Origin: SIG710 sp045651985
GTDB taxonomy: Bacteria; Bacillota; Clostridia; Oscillospirales; CAG-272
NCBI GenBank assembly: GCA_045651985.1
Contig: JAZRTK010000010.1
Location: forward strand, 1 to 64,000
DNA length: 64,000 nt
Direction: 5' to 3'
In this document: piece after piece, positions 7,630-14,918 of the stretch
Numbering within the stretch: position 1 is the first letter of the stretch
Layout of the letters: every line of letters begins with the position of its first letter
Made by a program: the position numbers and the translations under genes
The notes under the pieces: model-generated
The model's database searches: none
What the model saw: the letters and a program-made list of their open reading frames with translations, nothing else
What the model was told of the DNA's origin: nothing

Positions 7630-9765
7630 TTACCCAAAAAGTTTATTGTAATAATCTACGTTCAGTGCGGTCTTGGAGAAGTAGATCTTGTAGGACACTA
7701 CGCTCTTGATACGCTTGATGTAGTCATCGTCGGGCATTTCGTAGCCTTGGGCGGGGGTGAACTTGCCCGTGCGGCTGTTGTAAAAGCCGCGCTCTGTCTT
7801 CCATGAGTAGTCGGTCCAGCAGACCAGAGCCTCGGTTCCCGAGAAAACGTCGCGTCCCGCCAGCAGTCGGGAGTCAAATTCCACGCCGAAAAGGTTCAGC
7901 AGGGTGGGCAGGATATCAACGCTGTATGTGGGCGCGTCAATTACGATCTTTTCTTCCATTTTCTCGAAAACTCCGCTCCACATGATAAGCCTTGAATGGT
8001 CGCGTTCAGCGTAGTTCTGATAGGTGTAGCCGTAAAGCTCGGAAACGAAGTCCTCGGTGTTGCCAAAGGAGCCGTTTTCAAGACCGTAAGGGTAGTGGTC
8101 GGAGGAAAGGACTATCAGAGTATCGTCCGCGATTCCCGCCTCCTCAAGTCTTTGCACAAGATATGCCATTGCCTTTTCAAGCTCGATCTGGGACGCGTGG
8201 TACGCTTTTATGGTTTCGGATGCGTCCATGTCGGCTACGGCATCTTTGTTGCGCTTTGACATACTGTTTCCCGTCCAGCTGTAATTGCAGTGACCGCTGA
8301 CGGTCATGTAATAGACGCTGAAGGGTTGATGGTCTATGTACCAATCCACCGTGGTCTCCATCATTTCAAGGTCACTCTGGGGCCACTTTTTGCTGACGCC
8401 CACTTCGATGCCGTTACCGTATCCGATGAACTTCTCATAGCCGAAATTCTCGTGAGTGGTGTTGCGGCTGTAATAAGTATAGCTGTTGTTGTGGAACGCG
8501 CGGGAAAAATATCCCTGACGCATGAGCGAGTTGCCGATGGTCATGTACATATTCTTGTTCGCGGTCGCCTTGACGCCCGAAACGCCGCCCATGGGGATAA
8601 GTCCCGTGAGGATCGATGCCTCACCTGTCAGAGTGCTTCCGCCCCAAACGGGCTGGTAGTAGTCGGTGAAGTTGACACCGTTGTTTGCCAAACGGTAAAG
8701 GGTAGGGGTGCGCACGGGGTCAATGACCTCCTCGGAAAATCCCTCTGCGGTAATGAGGATAAGGTTTTTGCCTTTGAACATTCCCGTGAACTCGTTCTGA
8801 TAAGAGCCGCTGAGAGCCGCTATGCCCGAGTGGAGCTTTGCAACTTCCTTGTTCTTTTCGGATTCGGCAAGGGCGGCGAAATCAATGTCCAGCTCGTTTC
8901 GCTCGTATACCTTGGGCGGGTCGGGAGGTGTGTCTTCACCTCCGGTGTCGGTTCCCATTCCCGTGTCAACGGGTGGCTGATCCTCTTCGAGACCTGCCAC
9001 GGGCGGTACGTAATCGTCTCCGCCGAGACCGCCAACCGTGTCAAGCAGCATAGCGTTGTTCAAGCCAAAGCAGTTGACCGCCGAATCGTACAGGTACTGC
9101 GCGCCCATTTTTTCACGTCCTGCAGGACTTGCGGCGATAGTTCCGATGCAGACGAGTTCAAGTACAAGCGCACAGGCTACCATAGCCAGAGGCAATTTGC
9201 CGCGCAGACGGCGGAGGTTCATCTTTTTCGCTGCCAGAACGGCGAACGCGATCAGGGGCAGGCAGTAGAGAAGGATTATCCACCAGCCCGACGTTACGAT
9301 AGCGAAAAACTCGTTTGTAAATGTGCCTACGGCGTTAGTGGACTCGGAGATAAGGGATTTGAAAGTCATAAAGGTCTGGAAGGTCTGACGAACAAAGTAC
9401 TGCACCAAAAACAGCACCGATCCCAACGCAAAATACGCGTAAGCATAGACCTTTCTGACGGTCAGATTGGGTATCATACTGTAAATACCGCCAAAGAGCA
9501 GACCTGCGGCGGCACCCGTGAGGATAAGGTAAACGGGTGTCAGGGGCAGACCTTTCCAGCCGATGAGGATTGACAGAAGAAGTTCCCAATAGACGGCGGC
9601 AGCCACGGCACAATGCCAGAAGGCTATTCTGCCGATGCCCGTAGGCTTTTTCTGCGCCGAAGGCGTCCTGCGAACGGCACCGTTCGGGGTCAGGCGGTTT
9701 ATATTCGATTGCGCGGGTGTTCGAGGTGCTGTCCGCACGTTCTTGTTTTGTTGATTTGTATTCAT
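7630..9765 (-). CDS. LTA synthase-family membrane phosphoglycerol transferase (sulfatase fold)
   Basis: A polytopic membrane enzyme resembling lipoteichoic acid synthase, which transfers glycerol phosphate onto envelope polymers outside the cell. I choose the ATG at 9765, which follows CAGGAGATACAT; the reading frame continues upstream into smpB and that part is not credible. The 711 residues have a basic cytoplasmic N-terminus, about five membrane helices (residues about 45-210), a Pro/Asp-rich linker, and an extracellular alkaline-phosphatase-like domain with ITAEGFSEE (metal), GGSTLTGEASILTG (nucleophile Ser/Thr region) and LSSDHYPYG (metal). Which polymer it makes is not settled by sequence. 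Confidence 0.85.
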   Translation of the reverse strand: MNTNQQNKNVRTAPRTPAQSNINRLTPNGAVRRTPSAQKKPTGIGRIAFWHCAVAAAVYWELLLSILIGWKGLPLTPVYLILTGAAAGLLFGGIYSMIPNLTVRKVYAYAYFALGSVLFLVQYFVRQTFQTFMTFKSLISESTNAVGTFTNEFFAIVTSGWWIILLYCLPLIAFAVLAAKKMNLRRLRGKLPLAMVACALVLELVCIGTIAASPAGREKMGAQYLYDSAVNCFGLNNAMLLDTVGGLGGDDYVPPVAGLEEDQPPVDTGMGTDTGGEDTPPDPPKVYERNELDIDFAALAESEKNKEVAKLHSGIAALSGSYQNEFTGMFKGKNLILITAEGFSEEVIDPVRTPTLYRLANNGVNFTDYYQPVWGGSTLTGEASILTGLIPMGGVSGVKATANKNMYMTIGNSLMRQGYFSRAFHNNSYTYYSRNTTHENFGYEKFIGYGNGIEVGVSKKWPQSDLEMMETTVDWYIDHQPFSVYYMTVSGHCNYSWTGNSMSKRNKDAVADMDASETIKAYHASQIELEKAMAYLVQRLEEAGIADDTLIVLSSDHYPYGLENGSFGNTEDFVSELYGYTYQNYAERDHSRLIMWSGVFEKMEEKIVIDAPTYSVDILPTLLNLFGVEFDSRLLAGRDVFSGTEALVCWTDYSWKTERGFYNSRTGKFTPAQGYEMPDDDYIKRIKSVVSYKIYFSKTALNVDYYNKLFG

Positions 9766-9842
9766 ATATGTATCTCCTGAGAGCAGAATTGTTTCTCTAT
9801 TATTATAACACGGAAAAAAACGAATTTTGTTACATAAATGTG

Positions 9843-9871
9843 AAAAAAAGCGGGATAGGTCCCGCTTTTTT
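9843..9871 (-). terminator. Terminator of smpB
   Basis: A 12-bp stem (9844-9855 with 9860-9871), GC core GCGGGA, flanked by A- and T-runs. Confidence 0.85.
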
Positions 9872-9883
9872 GGAATATGCTTT

Positions 9884-10360
9884 TTAAAAGTCTGCGTTCT
9901 TGCTCTTGCTGTATCGCTCGATATTTCTGTCGCTGTCTCTTTTTGCCTGGGAATCGCGCTTGTCATAGAGCTTTTTGCCTCGGCAAAGACCAAGTTCCAC
10001 CTTGACGTAAGAGCCGCTGAAATAAAGAGAAAGGGGAATTATGGAAAATCCCTTCTGACCTACCAGACCGTGCAGCTTCATGATCTCTCTTTTGTGCATT
10101 AAGAGCTTGCGGTCGCGCAGGGGATCGCGGTTGAAGATGTTGCCCTGTTCGTAGGGACTGATGTGTATTCCCGTAGCGAAGATCTCGCCGCCCTTTATCT
10201 CACAATAGGAGTCTTTGAGGTTTACCTGACCCTTACGCAGGCTCTTTACCTCAGTGCCGAAAAGCTGGATACCCGCCTCGTACTTTTCGTCCACAAAATA
10301 GTCATGGTAAGCCTTTTTGTTCTGGGCAATTATTTTTCTGCCCGTATTTTTGTCAGCCAA
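9884..10360 (-). CDS. smpB: SsrA-binding protein SmpB
   Basis: Binds tmRNA and delivers it to stalled ribosomes for trans-translation. The frame is open further upstream into tRNA-Leu, but a TTG codon at 10360 sits seven bases after GGAGG and starts a protein of 158 residues, the normal SmpB length. Family motifs include NKKAYHDYFVDEKYEAGIQL, GTEVKSLR, and LCRGKKLYDKR with the basic C-terminal tail that enters the mRNA channel. The tmRNA gene itself is not in this window. Confidence 0.95.
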   Translation of the reverse strand: MADKNTGRKIIAQNKKAYHDYFVDEKYEAGIQLFGTEVKSLRKGQVNLKDSYCEIKGGEIFATGIHISPYEQGNIFNRDPLRDRKLLMHKREIMKLHGLVGQKGFSIIPLSLYFSGSYVKVELGLCRGKKLYDKRDSQAKRDSDRNIERYSKSKNADF

Positions 10361-10410
10361 ATCCTCACCTCCCTGTAATAGACAAAAATCGAAAAATCCC
10401 CAAATGGTAA

Positions 10411-10443
10411 AATTACCGAGAAGCGCTATTGCACTTCTCGGTA
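10411..10443 (-). terminator. Terminator after tRNA-Leu(CAG)
   Basis: A 10-bp stem (TACCGAGAAG with CTTCTCGGTA) followed by AATTTT on the minus strand, directly after the tRNA CCA end. Confidence 0.75.
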
Positions 10444-10444
10444 C

Positions 10445-10531
10445 TGGTGCGGATGAAGGGACTTGAACCCATATGAAATTGCTTTCACTAGAACCTGAAT
10501 CTAGCGCGTCTGCCAATTCCGCCACATCCGC
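10445..10531 (-). tRNA. tRNA-Leu (anticodon CAG)
   Basis: An 87-nt type II tRNA with encoded CCA. The acceptor stem GCGGATG/CATCCGC is perfect, the D-arm begins TGGCGGAATTGGCAGACGCG, the anticodon loop is TTCAGGT, a long variable arm is present, and the T-loop contains GGGTTCAAGTCCC. It reads CUG codons. A canonical promoter lies 24 bases upstream and a terminator directly follows. Confidence 0.97.
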
Positions 10532-10554
10532 ATAATATGATGTCAACAAGCGGT

Positions 10555-10583
10555 ATTATATCACAGCAGGGGAGGTTTGTCAA
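10555..10583 (-). promoter_or_regulatory. Promoter of tRNA-Leu(CAG)
   Basis: Minus strand TTGACA (10583-10578), 17 bases, TATAAT (10560-10555). Confidence 0.85.
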
Positions 10584-10714
10584 GGGTTTTTATCAAATTT
10601 TGAGAAAAACAAAACTTTAGTTTTATTGCGGATCGCAGTAAATTTCAAAAAATAAACTAAGGTGCTTGAAATGGCACACCAATTGTATTATACATTAAAA
10701 ACAAGGTTCATTTC

Positions 10715-10754
10715 AAAAAGCAAAGACCACCCTTGAGGGTGGTCATTGCTTTTT
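10715..10754. terminator. Terminator of the LysM-CAP gene
   Basis: An 8-bp GC-rich stem GACCACCC/GGGTGGTC with TTGA loop, extended by A/T and GC pairs to A- and T-runs. It lies 28 bases past the stop. Confidence 0.8.
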
Positions 10755-10781
10755 AAAAGAAGATGATTAAATTTGAATTTC

Positions 10782-11390
10782 TTACTTGCCGATAAACATT
10801 TGTGTCCAATAATTTCCGCTCGCCACGTATCCCACACCTATATGCGTAAAGGAAGAATTCAAAATGTTTGCTCGGTGTCCCGAGGAATTCATCCAAGCAT
10901 TAACAACAGCTTGTGGGCTTTTTTGCCCTTTTGCAATATTTTCTCCTGCACTTCTGTATTTGATCCCGAAGTTCTTCATCATCTGAAAGGGCGAGCCGTA
11001 TACGGGGCTGGTGTGGGAAAAATATTTGTTGTCCTTCATGTCCTGAGATTTGATTCGCGCCACGCGGCTCAGCTCCCAGTCGTATGTAAGTGCCTTCAAG
11101 CCGTTCTTGGCCCTTGCTTCATTTACGAGTCTGACGACTTCCTTTTCAAAGCTCAAGGCGGATGCGTCGGTGGTAGGGATATTCAGCACCTGCCCGGGAT
11201 AAATAAGATCGGGGTTTTGTATCTGCGGATTTGCGCTTTTTATCTCGCTGAGTCCTACCTCATATTGCACGGCGATCTTCCACATGGTGTCGCCGGACTT
11301 TACCGTGTGAGATGTGGCAGCCGATGCGTTAATAATAAGCATCATTGCAGTCGCTGCGACAGAAAGTATGGCAATCAGTATTTTTTTCAT
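10782..11390 (-). CDS. Secreted LysM and CAP (SCP/PR1) domain protein, YkwD-like
   Basis: Start chosen at the ATG preceded by CGGAGGTGCAACAG; longer in-frame starts lack a ribosome binding site. The 202 residues comprise a signal peptide (about 1-25, ending NASAA), one LysM peptidoglycan-binding domain (HTVKSGDTMWKIA to YPGQVLNIP, about 28-72) and a CAP domain (about 78-202) with the conserved LVNEARAKNGLKAL, SHTSP, GENIA and NSSGHRANIL motifs. YkwD-type proteins are wall-associated, some linked to sporulation or germination (family knowledge); the exact role here is unknown. Single gene with promoter and terminator. Confidence 0.88.
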   Translation of the reverse strand: MKKILIAILSVAATAMMLIINASAATSHTVKSGDTMWKIAVQYEVGLSEIKSANPQIQNPDLIYPGQVLNIPTTDASALSFEKEVVRLVNEARAKNGLKALTYDWELSRVARIKSQDMKDNKYFSHTSPVYGSPFQMMKNFGIKYRSAGENIAKGQKSPQAVVNAWMNSSGHRANILNSSFTHIGVGYVASGNYWTQMFIGK

Positions 11391-11447
11391 CTGTTGCACC
11401 TCCGTTTTTGAATTGGTGTTCAAAATGCGTTGCTCCAATGTGCTTAT

Positions 11448-11476
11448 ATTGTAACATATTTTCTGTCGGAATTCAA
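11448..11476 (-). promoter_or_regulatory. Promoter of the LysM-CAP gene
   Basis: Minus strand TTGAAT (11476-11471), 17 bases, TACAAT (11453-11448). Confidence 0.75.
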
Positions 11477-11508
11477 ATGTAAGTTCTGGTAATGGGGCGG
11501 GGAGTTCG

Positions 11509-11534
11509 GGTGCGAGAAACGGGACTTAGAACCC
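11509..11534 (-). repeat. Partial duplicate of the tRNA-Leu(GAG) 3' end
   Basis: Nineteen bases (11509-11527) are identical to 11677-11695, the acceptor and T-arm end of the neighbouring tRNA-Leu(GAG). After one extra A the match continues with GAACCC. It lies 168 bases from the intact copy, in the same orientation. Such 3'-end fragments are typical scars of tRNA-targeted integration, but no integrase is present. Confidence 0.7.
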
Positions 11535-11623
11535 ACATCTGCGCCAATGTTCAGTTATAGTTGTTCATTCTCACAGCGCAGATCGTTCTGATTTGCAAAG
11601 CAAATCAGAACGGGTTCTAAGTC
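11523..11623. other. Nested inverted repeats able to fold as a three-way junction
   Basis: The outer arms 11523-11534 and 11612-11623 are a perfect 12-bp inverted repeat. They enclose a second perfect repeat ATCTGCGC/GCGCAGAT (11537-11544 with 11576-11583) and a perfect 12-bp hairpin (11585-11596 with 11600-11611, loop AAA). Only a few unpaired bases separate the stems. No ORF explains it. It overlaps the tRNA 3'-end fragment and lies before a terminator-like hairpin. Confidence 0.7.
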
Positions 11624-11644
11624 GTAATGTCACGCGAAACAAAT

Positions 11645-11672
11645 AAGGCAGAGCAAACGCTCTGCCTTTTTT
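11645..11672. terminator. Terminator hairpin between the structured element and tRNA-Leu(GAG)
   Basis: A 10-bp stem (AAGGCAGAGC with GCTCTGCCTT). The T-run is best on the plus strand (TTTTTTG), but the minus strand TTATTTGTTT could also end the tRNA transcript. Confidence 0.75.
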
Positions 11673-11675
11673 GTT

Positions 11676-11760
11676 TGGTGCGAGAAACGGGACTTGAACC
11701 CGTACGGTGAAATCCACACGCCCCTCAAACGTGCGCGTCTGCCAGTTCCGCCACTCTCGC
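11676..11760 (-). tRNA. tRNA-Leu (anticodon GAG)
   Basis: An 85-nt type II tRNA with encoded CCA, acceptor GCGAGAG/TTCTCGC (one G-U pair), anticodon loop TTGAGGG, long variable arm, and T-loop GGGTTCAAGTCCC. It reads CUC and CUU codons. Confidence 0.97.
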
Positions 11761-11794
11761 GTTTTGTTTTGTCGTCGCTGTGACAACGTTGACT

Positions 11795-11823
11795 ATTATA
11801 CACTCTTTTTCCAGCTTTGTCAA
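11795..11823 (-). promoter_or_regulatory. Promoter of tRNA-Leu(GAG)
   Basis: Minus strand TTGACA (11823-11818), 17 bases, TATAAT (11800-11795). The sequence around the -35 box (CCCTTGACAAA) is the same as in the tRNA-Leu(CAG) promoter. Confidence 0.85.
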
Positions 11824-11954
11824 GGGCTTTTTGAAAAAAAGTTCAAAAAAATTAAGAGGGGGCTTTGGGTGGACGTTTATTTGCAAAAAGCCGATCGAAA
11901 CGGGAATGTGGCAAAAGAAAGCGATAGTCTTTCTTCCACAATCCCGCCAAATTA

Positions 11955-11988
11955 AAATACCTGAAAGGGAAGTCCTTTTTAGGTATTT
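11955..11988 (-). terminator. Probable terminator of rubredoxin
   Basis: An 8-bp stem AAATACCT/AGGTATTT with an inner AAAGG/CCTTT pairing, followed by TTAATTT on the minus strand, 27 bases past the stop. Confidence 0.55.
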
Positions 11989-12015
11989 GCTTGTGTCATC
12001 AGCTCAGGTCCAAGG

Positions 12016-12189
12016 TCAGTCCTCGGCTGCCTCTACCTCGTCGAAATCTTCCTTTGACGCGCCGCACAGAGGGCATACCCAGTCTGCGGGGATCTCGTCA
12101 AATTCGGTTTCGGGCTCTATGCAGTTGTCGGGGTCGCCGGCTTTTACGTCATACTCATAACCGCAAAGTGCACAAACAAACTTCTTCAT
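12016..12189 (-). CDS. Rubredoxin-type iron protein
   Basis: A small electron carrier binding one iron through four cysteines. The 57 residues carry both family knuckles, CALCGYEYD near the N-terminus and WVCPLCGASKEDF near the C-terminus, with the usual DP and P-W residues between them. Start chosen at the ATG after TCTGGAGGTATT; the upstream extension lacks a ribosome binding site. The region between the knuckles has a few extra residues compared with a typical 52-54 residue rubredoxin, and the tail is acidic. It suggests anaerobic redox or oxidative-stress chemistry. Confidence 0.92.
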   Translation of the reverse strand: MKKFVCALCGYEYDVKAGDPDNCIEPETEFDEIPADWVCPLCGASKEDFDEVEAAED

Positions 12190-12346
12190 AATACCTCCAG
12201 AAAATAAATAGGTCAAATAAACGCCGCCGCGTGGGCGGCAAAAAAGCCAAGCAGGATAAATGATATAACATACGAATGCGTTTGTCAATAGTTTTTCGGC
12301 AAAAAAATCGGTTTTTTTGCGACCGCCTTTGAAACTTCGGCGACCT

Positions 12347-12382
12347 ACAAAAAAAGGAGGCCCGAAGACTTCCTTTTTTTGT
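12347..12382 (-). terminator. Terminator of the htpG-TSCPD operon
   Basis: A 12-bp stem (ACAAAAAAAGGA with TCCTTTTTTTGT), AT-rich with a GGA/TCC top, T-run on the minus strand. The rest of 12190-12452 shows nothing else I can support. Confidence 0.6.
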
Positions 12383-12452
12383 TAAAATTATTAAATTAGT
12401 TTAATTGACAAATTATCTTTTAGAAGCGCTTAATTTCATTTTGTATTTCGAC

Positions 12453-12704
12453 TTATTCCTTGGCAGCCTCCAACGCGCGTGAAAGCTGGTCGGGACAGGA
12501 GGTGTCTTTCATACCGCACTTGATGCCTTTAATGCGGCGGATAGCCTCGTCCACGTTCATGCCGATAACGAGGGCAGCCACGCCCTGGGTGTTGCCCGAG
12601 CAGCCGCCTGTAAACTTCGCGTCAATTATGATATCGTCCTCGATCACAAGGTCGATCTGTCTGGAACAAACCCCTTTTGGAGTGTAAGTGAACTGTTTTT
12701 TCAT
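12453..12704 (-). CDS. TSCPD domain protein (TIGR03905 family)
   Basis: An 83-residue protein with the family-defining TSCPDQL motif near residue 68 and conserved cysteines in PKGVCSRQ, GGCSGNTQG and IKCGM. The domain is also found at the C-terminus of some ribonucleotide reductases and as stand-alone proteins in Clostridia; its function is unknown, though the cysteine pattern suggests metal or redox chemistry (inference). It starts 15 bases after the htpG stop codon and is probably cotranscribed with it. Confidence 0.85.
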   Translation of the reverse strand: MKKQFTYTPKGVCSRQIDLVIEDDIIIDAKFTGGCSGNTQGVAALVIGMNVDEAIRRIKGIKCGMKDTSCPDQLSRALEAAKE

Positions 12705-12719
12705 TTTTATATCCTCTCT

Positions 12720-14576
12720 TTAAAGATTTTCAAGAATTTCAAAGCTTCCTTCAAGGAAAGACTTCATTTCGTCAGCGTTCAGCTGTCTTTGGGACATGAG
12801 CGCCAGATAGAAAACTTGGCGCGCCAGCTTTTCAGCTTTTTCAGCATCGGATGTGAGTGTTTCTGCGATCTTTTTCGTCAGGGGATTTGCCATGTTGAGA
12901 ACTATAGACATATCTGAGGGGAACGTCATTTCGTGTGCGTCACCTGCGAGCGCGTACATTCTCATCATTTCCTCCATGCGCCGCGACTGCTCGGAAACGG
13001 TTATGAGCGCGGGAATCGTCGAATCCTTGAGATTTTCAAATCCGACCTTCAGCTCTTCGTTTCCGCTTGTTTTTTTGAACAGCTTTTCAAGCTCCTCGTT
13101 TTTTTCAGCTTCGCCATCTCCGCGCAGAGCAGAAGCCACGTCAGCATCGATTCGCACGTACTTTGTGTCGGGTGTGTACTGTTCAAGCATTGTCACGAAC
13201 TGCGTGTCAATGAGCTTGTCCAGCAGAGCGACCTTTATACCCTGAGCCTCAAACATTGAAATGTACTGAGCCTGGAGCGCCGTGTCGGTAGCGTAATAGA
13301 CTGTGCCCTCGTTCTTTTCCTTTGCATATTCCAGATAGCTGTCGATCGTTTCAAATGTGCCGTCAGTGATTTTCAGAAGCAAGGAAGCTTTTACGCGGTC
13401 GTAGAATTTCTTATCTCTCATGCAGGCGTATTCAACGAAGGTTTTCAAGTCACCCCAAAGTTCTTCGTATTTTTCGCGCTCGTTTATGCAAAGAGAATTG
13501 AGCTTGTCGGCGGTTTTCTTGCTTATATGAGCCGACACCTTGGTAATGTAGGTGTTGTTTTGCAAATAGCTTCTTGATACGTTCAAGGGCAGCTCAGGGC
13601 AGTCAAGAACGCCGCGGAGCATGAGCAGATGCTCGGGTATGACTTCTTTTATGTTGTCGGCAACGAACACCTGATTGTAGAAAAGCTTTACCTGACCGTC
13701 CACAGGCTCAAACTGATTGTTGAGCTTGGGGAAGAACAGTATACCCTTGAAGTTCAAGGGGTAATCCGCGTTGATGTGGATGTAGAACAGGGGATCGCGG
13801 AAGTCGCCGAAAACCTTTTTGTAGAACTCGTTGTACTCCTCTGGGGTGCAATCGGAGGGGTTTTTCTGCCAAAGGGGAGTTGTGTCGTTTACGGGCTTGG
13901 GCGCCTCTGTTTCCTTGCCCTCTGCGGTCTGCTCATGGGTGTCTGCGTCAACCAGATAAATTTCAACGGGCATGAACGCGCAGTATTTGTCAAGCATTGA
14001 GCGAATCTTTGAAATTTCCAGATATTCGGATTCAGCCTCTGCTATGTGCATGATAACGTCCGTGCCGCGTTCTTCCCGCTCGCCTGTGCTTATCTCGTAC
14101 TGACCGTCCTCGGTGCTGACCCAGTGAACGGCAGGCTCGTCGGTGTAGGATCTTGTTAACACCTCAACGCGGTCGCTTACCATAAAGGAAGAATAGAATC
14201 CCAGACCGAAGTGACCGATGATGCCGTTTTGCGCAGAGGTGCTATCGTCCTCGTACTTGTTGATAAATTCAAGAGCACCCGAAAGCGCGATCTGGCAGAT
14301 ATAGCGCTCAAGCTCCTCTTCGGTCATGCCGATACCGTTGTCTGAAACGGTGAGCGTGCCCGCGGTCTTGTCAACGGTCACGGTGATCTTGAAATCCGAG
14401 CCGATGTCGCGGATCTCGCCAAGGGACTCCAGACGGCGGAGCTTTGTGACTGCGTCCGATGCGTTTGAAACGATTTCACGAAGGAAAATATCCTTCTCGG
14501 AATAAAGCCATTTTTTGATTATGGGGAATATGTGCTCCGATTCAACGGATATTCCGCCTTTTTTGATCTCTGACAT
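12720..14576 (-). CDS. htpG: Chaperone HtpG (Hsp90)
   Basis: A cytoplasmic ATP-dependent chaperone of 618 residues. The GHKL ATPase domain shows FLREIVSNASDA, TVSDNGIGMT, GHFGLGFYSSF and GTDVIMHI; the middle domain has SRSYLQNN-type client and ATPase contacts; a C-terminal dimerisation part follows. An acidic insertion around residues 215-230 is like the charged linker. The ribosome binding site GAAGGAGGTACATC precedes ATG. No CIRCE-type inverted repeat is seen at its promoter. Confidence 0.97.
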   Translation of the reverse strand: MSEIKKGGISVESEHIFPIIKKWLYSEKDIFLREIVSNASDAVTKLRRLESLGEIRDIGSDFKITVTVDKTAGTLTVSDNGIGMTEEELERYICQIALSGALEFINKYEDDSTSAQNGIIGHFGLGFYSSFMVSDRVEVLTRSYTDEPAVHWVSTEDGQYEISTGEREERGTDVIMHIAEAESEYLEISKIRSMLDKYCAFMPVEIYLVDADTHEQTAEGKETEAPKPVNDTTPLWQKNPSDCTPEEYNEFYKKVFGDFRDPLFYIHINADYPLNFKGILFFPKLNNQFEPVDGQVKLFYNQVFVADNIKEVIPEHLLMLRGVLDCPELPLNVSRSYLQNNTYITKVSAHISKKTADKLNSLCINEREKYEELWGDLKTFVEYACMRDKKFYDRVKASLLLKITDGTFETIDSYLEYAKEKNEGTVYYATDTALQAQYISMFEAQGIKVALLDKLIDTQFVTMLEQYTPDTKYVRIDADVASALRGDGEAEKNEELEKLFKKTSGNEELKVGFENLKDSTIPALITVSEQSRRMEEMMRMYALAGDAHEMTFPSDMSIVLNMANPLTKKIAETLTSDAEKAEKLARQVFYLALMSQRQLNADEMKSFLEGSFEILENL

Positions 14577-14607
14577 GATGATGTACCTCCTTCAGTTAAT
14601 ATTGAAT

Positions 14608-14635
14608 ATTATATTACTTTTTTGCAGAAAGTCAA
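14608..14635 (-). promoter_or_regulatory. Promoter of htpG
   Basis: Minus strand TTGACT (14635-14630), 16 bases, TATAAT (14613-14608). Confidence 0.75.
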
Positions 14636-14849
14636 GTCGTAGAGCTGCGCGTCCGAGACTTAGCAGGATCCCGACTCAAAAGCATAAGCCGCGGGGGCAG
14701 AATATTGTAAAAATAAACGTCAGAAACAGCAAAAATGCAACGTACTTCTTCAATTTTCCACTTCCCTTAATTTTCTGACTTAATTATACACGAATTTTGC
14801 TTTTCTTTCAAGACTTTGGTAAATAACTTTAAAATAATTTCAAAAGATA

Positions 14850-14878
14850 GTGACAAATTAAGGAAAATGTGGTAAAAT
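14850..14878 (+). promoter_or_regulatory. Promoter of the ABC exporter operon
   Basis: GTGACA (14850-14855), 17 bases, TAAAAT (14873-14878), 40 bases before the first start codon. Confidence 0.6.
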
Positions 14879-14918
14879 ATTTACTTGAATATATAACGGA
14901 GACTTTAACGGAGGAAAA

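Larger units (their letters stand above)
14577..14918. other. 342-bp intergenic region with divergent promoters
   Basis: It separates htpG from the ABC exporter operon. It holds the htpG promoter at the left, the exporter promoter at the right, and about 200 bases between them with no ORF, RNA or repeat that I can support. Confidence 0.5.

Noticed and set aside
8290..9573. Long plus-strand ORF of 427 codons opposite the LtaS-like gene
   Set aside because: Shadow of the real gene: no family motif, biased composition and no ribosome binding site.
9766..9993. N-terminal extension of the LtaS-like ORF up to 9993
   Set aside because: It runs through the smpB terminator and the end of smpB; the ATG at 9765 has a proper AGGAG site.
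10361..10549. Upstream part of the smpB reading frame
   Set aside because: It translates the tRNA-Leu(CAG) gene and its terminator; the TTG at 10360 gives the normal SmpB length with GGAGG spacing.
14636..14700. A possible tRNA remnant downstream of the htpG promoter
   Set aside because: No acceptor, D- or T-arm pairing could be built; it appears to be ordinary intergenic sequence.
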